Assembly: GCA_016713525.1 (NCBI GenBank)
Contig: JADJOZ010000016.1
Coordinates: 186,001 to 250,000 of the forward strand
Length of the DNA: 64,000 nt
Source: Bacteroidota bacterium
Lineage (GTDB): Bacteria; Bacteroidota; Bacteroidia; AKYH767-A; OLB10
Reading direction: 5' to 3'
In this document: in pieces, positions 59,021 through 64,000 of the stretch
Position numbering within the stretch: position 1 is the first letter of the stretch
Layout of the letters: each line of letters opens with the position of its first letter
Notes under the pieces: generated by a model
Seen by the model: the letters and a program-made list of their open reading frames with translations, nothing else
The model's database searches: none
What the model was told of the DNA's origin: nothing
Translations under genes and position numbers: made by a program

Positions 59021-59608
59021 TTATTGCTTTATCACAGGTGGCTCTTCACCTTGTGCATAATTCGATTTCGGATTGAAACTCGAACCTTGATTAATTATCG
59101 TATTCGTAGCAGAATAAAACTGCGTTCCATCTTTTGCAATTTTCTTGACACGGTAGTAAGCAAAACCTCCGGGAGGATTGTGATCCATCCAGCTGTAGAA
59201 TAATTCTACATTGGTACCAATACCTTCTTTCACTCCTACCGATTCAAACTGGCGACCATCAGCTGAACGTTCAACAATGTAAATGCAGTCAGCAGGTTCC
59301 TCTTTTGCAGTCCAGTTCAGGAAAACCTTTCCTGAATTGTAAACTGTTGTGTAGTTATAAATATTCGTGCTTTGCTGCGAATATGCTGCTGCATGCATCA
59401 TTGGTGATTGCTGAACTTCCTGTGCCATAACATTGCCTGCAGCAAATGCGAGCATAAAAAATACCATCACCTCAACAAGGAATAGAAATTTGAAGGCAGA
59501 TCCCTTCTCGCCTTCTCTGTTATAATAACGTCTGGGCTTTGAATACATAACCATTCGGTTTTCCCTGATCATCTGATAAAATTCCATGGATTCTGATTGA
59601 TTTGTCAT
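59021..59608 (-). CDS. Secreted/membrane protein with one FN3-like domain
   Basis: Residues ~38-62 are a hydrophobic segment (FLFLVEVMVFFMLAFAAGNV) after a basic N-terminal stretch of 37 residues. It could be a long signal peptide; the true start may be a later Met, giving a shorter leader. The exported part has an FN3-like domain (VFLNWTAKEEPADCIYIVER … FAYYRVKKIAKDGTQFYS), the type seen just before T9SS sorting domains, but no sorting domain follows. 195 residues. Co-directional with the PKD gene. Confidence 0.75.
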   Translation of the reverse strand: MTNQSESMEFYQMIRENRMVMYSKPRRYYNREGEKGSAFKFLFLVEVMVFFMLAFAAGNVMAQEVQQSPMMHAAAYSQQSTNIYNYTTVYNSGKVFLNWTAKEEPADCIYIVERSADGRQFESVGVKEGIGTNVELFYSWMDHNPPGGFAYYRVKKIAKDGTQFYSATNTIINQGSSFNPKSNYAQGEEPPVIKQ

Positions 59609-59922
59609 AAGTTTATTCCTCCTCTATTTATATAGACTTAATTTACAGTGTTGAGCAAGCTATTGTTGCACGTTTCGCCGATTCCTCTTACTTGTGTAAG
59701 ATTTTTGGATTTTTGAACCTTTTCGACAATCCATTTTATCGGTTAAGGGTTTGAAACGGGATTCATGTTAAAAGGGTTACAAAAAGCGCTATTCCTTATT
59801 TTAATTATTGGAAAAACAATGACTTACAGACTTTTCAGTCATTTTCATAACATCTGCGAACCTTAAGATTAAACCTGCGTAGAAAGTCAGGAATTTGAGA
59901 TGTTCACTTAACCAGAATAATT
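59609..59922. other. Divergent intergenic region
   Basis: No gene. It holds the promoters of the divergently transcribed FN3 protein and TPR-like protein genes. No promoter box stands out. Confidence 0.5.
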
Positions 59923-61380
59923 ATGGATGTACTTAACAAGACGATTAAAAAATTAAGTGAGGAAGAGTACCAGGCTTTGCTGATGCAGGTTTCCGGTAAG
60001 AAGAAAAATAAACCTTTTGTAGTTTTGGAAACTACCCGACAGCGTGATATCGCTGATTCTGAAATGATGGAAATGCTGCAGGTTAATGCCAGCACATATT
60101 ATACTTTGAAGTCGCGGCTGAACTCTAAAATTGCTGCCATACTTTCTAAAAGTGTACAAAATCCCATCAGTTCATTAATGGATGAGGTGACCCGTGTGCC
60201 TGCGAATTTGTATGGGAACAATAAAGATTTTTCAATCAGAGCATTGAAAGAACTCGAAAAGCAACTCATTGAATACGATCTTTCAGCTGAGCTCATTATT
60301 GTTTACAAAACATTAGCTCAACTGCATTTATATAATGAGGATTTTGCTCATTATGATAATATGTATAAAAAGCATGTTGCATTTTCATTGGCAGTCTCCA
60401 AAGCTGAAGGATTATTCTATCAGTTTATTTTAAGAACAGGCAAATACCTGCTAACAAAATCAACTGAGGATTATAATTCCATCATTGATATCAAGAGAGA
60501 AATTTCAAATATCTGTGAACTTTATGATTCGCACCGGCTGTATGTAATTTATAATATCGTGCGTCTTTATCAGATGTGCACTATTGAAAATTCAACCGAA
60601 GGACTCAAAGCAAAAGAACTTGAGGTTGATGGTATCCTTCAGGAAATGAATCGTATTTTCCAGAAGTATCACATGGATACATTCTATCAGAATATAAAAT
60701 TCATTTCAGAATTTATTTATTTCGAATACTACCAGCTTACCGGCAATCAGGTTCGTGCAGATTATTATCACGATAAAGGAATATGTCATATCGAAGATCT
60801 CTGTGGCAAACACTTTATGTCTTTTCATGTTATCAGATTCCTGGAAAGCAAGATCGAGAAATATCTTGATGATGGTAATATTGATAAATTAATGCAATCG
60901 CATGATCAGATAATTCAGAATCTGGATATTGATACCAATGAAGCATATCAGTTTGTAGCTTTTAAAAGGTATGTTGCTGTATGCAAATTTTATCAGCGTG
61001 ATTTCAATGGTGCCGCACGTACCATGAATGATCTCAGAAATCAGATTTCACTGAAACAATATCTGATGACTGATATTGAATGTAAATTATTTCAGGCACT
61101 ACAATATTGTATTTTAGGTGAAGATGGATTATGCATGCAGATTCTGTCAAGTTTAAAACGCCAGATCCGTGATCAGGATGAGGAGTTCGAATCAACACGT
61201 CAATTTATTAAGATCTTAAAATCGGCATTAAAACCGGCTGATTACAGAAAGAAAGTCAAGAAAATCACAGAAATGTGGAATGATTTTCAAAAATCAAACC
61301 AGGGTCAGCATGCAATTTTGAAATATGTAAAGCTGGATGAGGTAACAATCCGCAAAATGACAAATCCAATTAAAGAATAA
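59923..61380 (+). CDS. Helical-repeat (TPR-like) protein of unknown function
   Basis: The 485-residue protein has no signal peptide or TM helix. It is helical throughout. Residues ~100-400 show the alternating helix pattern of TPR-like arrays (YKTLAQLHLYNEDFAHYDNM, CKFYQRDFNGAARTMNDL). The first 90 residues (DVLNKTIKKLSEEEYQALLM … MMEMLQVNASTYYTLKSRLN) look like a DNA-binding or adaptor module with helix-turn-helix character. No named family is recognised. The single-domain response regulator gene converges on its 3' end. Confidence 0.75.
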   Translation: MDVLNKTIKKLSEEEYQALLMQVSGKKKNKPFVVLETTRQRDIADSEMMEMLQVNASTYYTLKSRLNSKIAAILSKSVQNPISSLMDEVTRVPANLYGNNKDFSIRALKELEKQLIEYDLSAELIIVYKTLAQLHLYNEDFAHYDNMYKKHVAFSLAVSKAEGLFYQFILRTGKYLLTKSTEDYNSIIDIKREISNICELYDSHRLYVIYNIVRLYQMCTIENSTEGLKAKELEVDGILQEMNRIFQKYHMDTFYQNIKFISEFIYFEYYQLTGNQVRADYYHDKGICHIEDLCGKHFMSFHVIRFLESKIEKYLDDGNIDKLMQSHDQIIQNLDIDTNEAYQFVAFKRYVAVCKFYQRDFNGAARTMNDLRNQISLKQYLMTDIECKLFQALQYCILGEDGLCMQILSSLKRQIRDQDEEFESTRQFIKILKSALKPADYRKKVKKITEMWNDFQKSNQGQHAILKYVKLDEVTIRKMTNPIKE

Positions 61381-61398
61381 AAAACAGAAATTTTAAAC

Positions 61399-61785
61399 TT
61401 AAACAGCCTCTAAGTACTTCTCACTTAGGGGCTTGTTTATATACTTATAAACATATTGATTGGTGGATGCCCGGTTAATATCTTCCGGACTGATAGAAGA
61501 TGACAAGACAATGACTTTGGCTTTTTGACGAATGGCTGCATCCAGTTTTTCAAAATCTTCCAGAAAACCAAAACCGTCTTTAACAGGCATATTGAGATCT
61601 AAAAAGATGAATTGTGGGATCTTTGCCTCATCACCAGCAATTTCACGAAGAAAATTCAGTGCGCCATCAGCCGAATTCCTGACAATTACCTCACCGGCAA
61701 ATTTGGAGGACACGATGATTCTTTCATTGATAAAGTTATCAATTTCATTATCATCTACCAATAATACATTCCTGAATTTTGGCAT
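61399..61785 (-). CDS. Single-domain response regulator (REC)
   Basis: The 128-residue protein is a complete receiver domain: acidic pair Asp11-Asp12, phosphoacceptor Asp63 (FIFLDLNMPV), switch Ser in VIVLSSSI and Lys in YKYINKPLSE. No output domain, so it acts by protein binding, like CheY. No cognate kinase is adjacent. Confidence 0.93.
   Translation of the reverse strand: MPKFRNVLLVDDNEIDNFINERIIVSSKFAGEVIVRNSADGALNFLREIAGDEAKIPQFIFLDLNMPVKDGFGFLEDFEKLDAAIRQKAKVIVLSSSISPEDINRASTNQYVYKYINKPLSEKYLEAV
61406..61432. terminator. Hairpin in the converging region of the TPR-like and REC genes
   Basis: gcctctaagt / acttaggggc arms of 10 nt with one G-U pair and a 7-nt loop. It overlaps the last codons of the response regulator gene and can terminate the plus-strand transcript. 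Confidence 0.65.
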
Positions 61786-61850
61786 TGTTGAGTTGTTTTA
61801 GCCTGTAAACTAACTATACCGGGCAGAGGGGATCCGAGTGGAAGTGTGTG

Positions 61851-61926
61851 TGGTGGTGATGGACGGGATCGAACCGCCGACACAACGATTTTCAGTCCTT
61901 TGCTCTACCGACTGAGCTACATCACC
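61851..61926 (-). tRNA. tRNA-Phe (GAA)
   Basis: 76 nt including encoded CCA. Acceptor GGTGATG/CATCACC, D-arm GCTCAGTCGGTAGAGC, anticodon loop CTGAAAA with GAA, T-arm CGGCGGTTCGATCCCGTC. The anticodon stem is AAGGA/TCGTT, where position 29-41 is G-G instead of G-C. Confidence 0.95.
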
Positions 61927-62047
61927 ATTTTAAAACTGCAATGGGCGCAAAAGTAAAATTTTTTTTCATTCAAAACAGAAAATAAATTTCTAAATATTTT
62001 ATTGTTGACTGAATTCATCCGATTTCCAATAAAGTGATCAGGATAAT

Positions 62048-62055
62048 TACTTTTG
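62048..62055 (+). promoter_or_regulatory. Bacteroidota-type -7 box of coaX
   Basis: TACTTTTG ends 4 bp before the coaX start codon, so the transcript would be nearly leaderless. Confidence 0.5.
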
Positions 62056-62059
62056 CCAA

Positions 62060-62812
62060 ATGGATTCTAGTCATACGGTTAAGTTCATTTTTGATATTGG
62101 TAATACCAGAACCAAAATTGCGGTATTCGAAAATGGTAATATGCTTGAATTGCGCAATGTTAAAGGGAACTTCATGAATGAAGCTAACAGGGTATTTGCG
62201 CTTTTCGGTCGCCCATTTAGTGTTATGGTATCAACAGTGAGCTTGCCTGAAAAAGAGGTAATTGCAATGCTGTCAGCCATTTACGATGGGAAAATCTTCT
62301 TTTTCAGGAGTGGGATGAAACTTCCAGTCAGGAATGGCTATAAAACACCGCAGACTCTCGGACAAGACCGCATCGCAAATGCCTGTGCAGCCTGGAAATT
62401 CAATCCGGATAAACATACTTTGGTTATCGATTTGGGTACATGTATTAAATACGATTTCGTTGATGAAACCAGCCTTTACCACGGCGGAGCAATTGCTCCC
62501 GGACTAGCCATGAGATATAAAGCGCTGACCAGATTCACCGGTCAACTACCTTATTTTAAGCCAATTGACGAATTTCCTGAACTCATCGGACAATCTACAG
62601 AGTCTTCTATTCGTTCGGGTGTGGAAAATGGAATTCTTTTTGAACTCAAAGGAGCCATTGAGGCATATCGACAGCAATTTGGAGGAACTTCAGTAATTCT
62701 TACTGGTGGCGATCACCCTAAGTTTGCCGATAAGTTAAAAAGTCCCATCTTTGTGGCCCCAAACCTGACTTTGAACGGTTTAAAAGTAATACTTGATGCA
62801 AATGATTTATAA
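62060..62812 (+). CDS. coaX: Type III pantothenate kinase
   Basis: Phosphorylates pantothenate, the first step of CoA synthesis. The 250-residue ASKHA-fold protein has the phosphate motif FIFDIGNTRTKIAVFENG, the family's GQDRIANACAAWKF, the metal/catalytic Asp in LVIDLGTCIKYDFVDE, and GGAIAPGLAMRYKAL. Length normal. It overlaps the next start by 11 bp. Confidence 0.95.
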   Translation: MDSSHTVKFIFDIGNTRTKIAVFENGNMLELRNVKGNFMNEANRVFALFGRPFSVMVSTVSLPEKEVIAMLSAIYDGKIFFFRSGMKLPVRNGYKTPQTLGQDRIANACAAWKFNPDKHTLVIDLGTCIKYDFVDETSLYHGGAIAPGLAMRYKALTRFTGQLPYFKPIDEFPELIGQSTESSIRSGVENGILFELKGAIEAYRQQFGGTSVILTGGDHPKFADKLKSPIFVAPNLTLNGLKVILDANDL

Positions 62813-64000
62813 GAAACTCTTTGTTTTTGTGCTCTTTTTGATGGTACTCACTACCAAAGGTATAAGCCAAACCGGCTCCATCAGCCCATATTCCAGATAT
62901 GGAATAGGCGATGTTTTGCCTGAAGGCTTTACTTATCAATTAGGTATGGGCGGAATAGGCGCTGCATTGATTTCTCCAAATCAAATAAATTTTATCAATC
63001 CCGCATCCCTGGCTTACGACACAATCACCATTTTCGATTTTGCGGCAAATGGAGAAATTCGTCGTCTCGAAAGAAATACCCAAAACTCCACATTAAATAG
63101 TGCCTCCTTTTCTTATTTTAGTCTTGCGTTCCCGGTCATCAAAAATAAAATGGGAATGTCATTTGGACTGCTCCCCTTCTCCTCTGTTGGCTATAATATT
63201 AATGTTTTTGAAGAGGTTCAAAATGTAGGAATTGTAAAATACCGCTATGAAGGTGAAGGAGGATTTAATAAGGTTTTTCTTGCTTCAGGGATTAAAGTTT
63301 TTAACGGATTGAGCGCCGGCATAAATGCATCCTATGTTTTCGGAACTATTGAGAATCGGAAAAGTATTGAATTCCCATATAATGTAAATTATTTCAATAG
63401 CAGATATATTAATGATGTAACAGCTAAAGGATTTTATTTCAATTATGGACTGCTTTATAATAAATTGCTCAAAAATGAAAAATTCGTAAGTGTAGGTCTT
63501 ACAAGTTCATTGTCGACCGGAGTAAATGCATCTAATGTAAAGAATTATTATAATTATGCTATTTCTGGATTTGGTGGTGAAATTGTGAAAGACTCTATTT
63601 ATGAAGAGTCGGAAAAATCAGGCAAAATCAGACTCCCCGATTATTACAGAGCTGGAGTATCTTATGGAAAAACAGGTAAATGGATGGCCGGTGCGGATTT
63701 CTCTTACAACAACTGGGAGAAATTCCGGAATTTTGATTCAAAAGACTCATTAAAAAACAGTTACACTTTTTCTTTAGGTGGCGAATATCAAACTAAAAAA
63801 CTAATTTACCGCCTTGGCGGCAGATATACACAAACCTATCTGAGCCTTAATAATAACCAGCTCAATGATTATGGCATAACTTTTGGGTTGAGCATCCTGA
63901 AAATGTTCCCAAAGCGACCACCATCTGCCATTAATATAGCTGTAGAACTTGGTTCAAGAGGCACTACAGAAAGTAATTTAATCAAAGAAAATTATATCAG
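62802..64000 (+). CDS. Outer-membrane protein (partial, runs off the window)
   Basis: It starts at 62802 inside the coaX 3' end. Signal peptide MIYKKLFVFVLFLMVLTTKGISQ. The mature start GSISPYSRYGIGDVLPEGFT with LGMGGIGAALISPNQINFIN is the pattern of the Bacteroidota outer-membrane proteins found downstream of coaX (FadL/TonB-independent barrel type). Beta-barrel strands continue to the window end; 399 codons are visible. Function not established. Confidence 0.85.
   Translation, partial: MIYKKLFVFVLFLMVLTTKGISQTGSISPYSRYGIGDVLPEGFTYQLGMGGIGAALISPNQINFINPASLAYDTITIFDFAANGEIRRLERNTQNSTLNSASFSYFSLAFPVIKNKMGMSFGLLPFSSVGYNINVFEEVQNVGIVKYRYEGEGGFNKVFLASGIKVFNGLSAGINASYVFGTIENRKSIEFPYNVNYFNSRYINDVTAKGFYFNYGLLYNKLLKNEKFVSVGLTSSLSTGVNASNVKNYYNYAISGFGGEIVKDSIYEESEKSGKIRLPDYYRAGVSYGKTGKWMAGADFSYNNWEKFRNFDSKDSLKNSYTFSLGGEYQTKKLIYRLGGRYTQTYLSLNNNQLNDYGITFGLSILKMFPKRPPSAINIAVELGSRGTTESNLIKENYI

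Overview
The window reads as a chromosomal segment of a Bacteroidota bacterium. Evidence: a Bacteroidota-type sdhCAB operon, menaquinone synthesis through MqnA (futalosine route), type IX secretion (T9SS)-style proteins (PKD and FN3 arrays, one clear type A sorting domain), -7 promoter boxes of the form TAnnTTTG, low G+C, and the coaX / 'SPYSRYGIGD' outer-membrane protein pair. The exact genus cannot be fixed from the sequence.

Layout. (1) 1-15.1 kb is an accessory array. Short genes, all on the minus strand, are separated by copies of a 0.5-0.7 kb repeat. The repeat contains a decayed plus-strand remnant of an IS1182-family transposase N-terminus. The genes include small membrane proteins, a T9SS-exported propeller-like protein and three serine proteases (two trypsin-like, one subtilisin-like). 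Cassette ends carry cassette-specific inverted repeats around GTTATGCG/CGCATAAC, which resembles an integron array, but no integrase is present. (2) 15.6-24.3 kb is an island between two 142-bp direct repeats. It holds a small glycine/alanine-rich protein gene next to a hexanucleotide tract, and a tight six-gene minus-strand operon at 16.8-23.7 kb: an SPFH protein with C-terminal zinc ribbons (YdjI-like), a membrane/coiled-coil protein, a large one-TM coiled-coil protein, two paralogous proteins of unknown family, and a bactofilin-like beta-helix protein. Long hairpins and an 18-bp inverted repeat bound it. This is the best candidate for an undescribed system: probably a membrane-associated assembly for stress or defence. 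(3) 24.5-64 kb is mostly core genome: lipoprotein, hppD, amn-holA-mqnA, a penicillin acylase, era-der, a Lys/Ala/Pro-rich histone-H1-like protein, acpH-like, sdhCAB, pepP, gpmI, a sensor kinase, a giant PKD-repeat surface protein, a TPR-like protein, a response regulator, tRNA-Phe, coaX and a partial outer-membrane protein.

Quality caveat. Many genes, especially in 0-24 kb, are split by single-base frameshifts, often in short homopolymers. The reading continues sensibly in another frame afterwards. Most single-copy core genes (hppD, holA, der, era, sdhA, pepP, gpmI, coaX) are intact. The frameshifts could be consensus errors from long-read sequencing or genuine decay. I give such genes as one feature spanning all pieces and say where the frame changes.

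How the genes work together: era/der (ribosome assembly GTPases), amn-holA-mqnA and sdhCAB are ordinary co-transcribed housekeeping units. hppD serves tyrosine catabolism. The PKD protein and its small FN3 neighbour look like cell-surface proteins. The accessory array and the six-gene operon are the horizontally acquired part.
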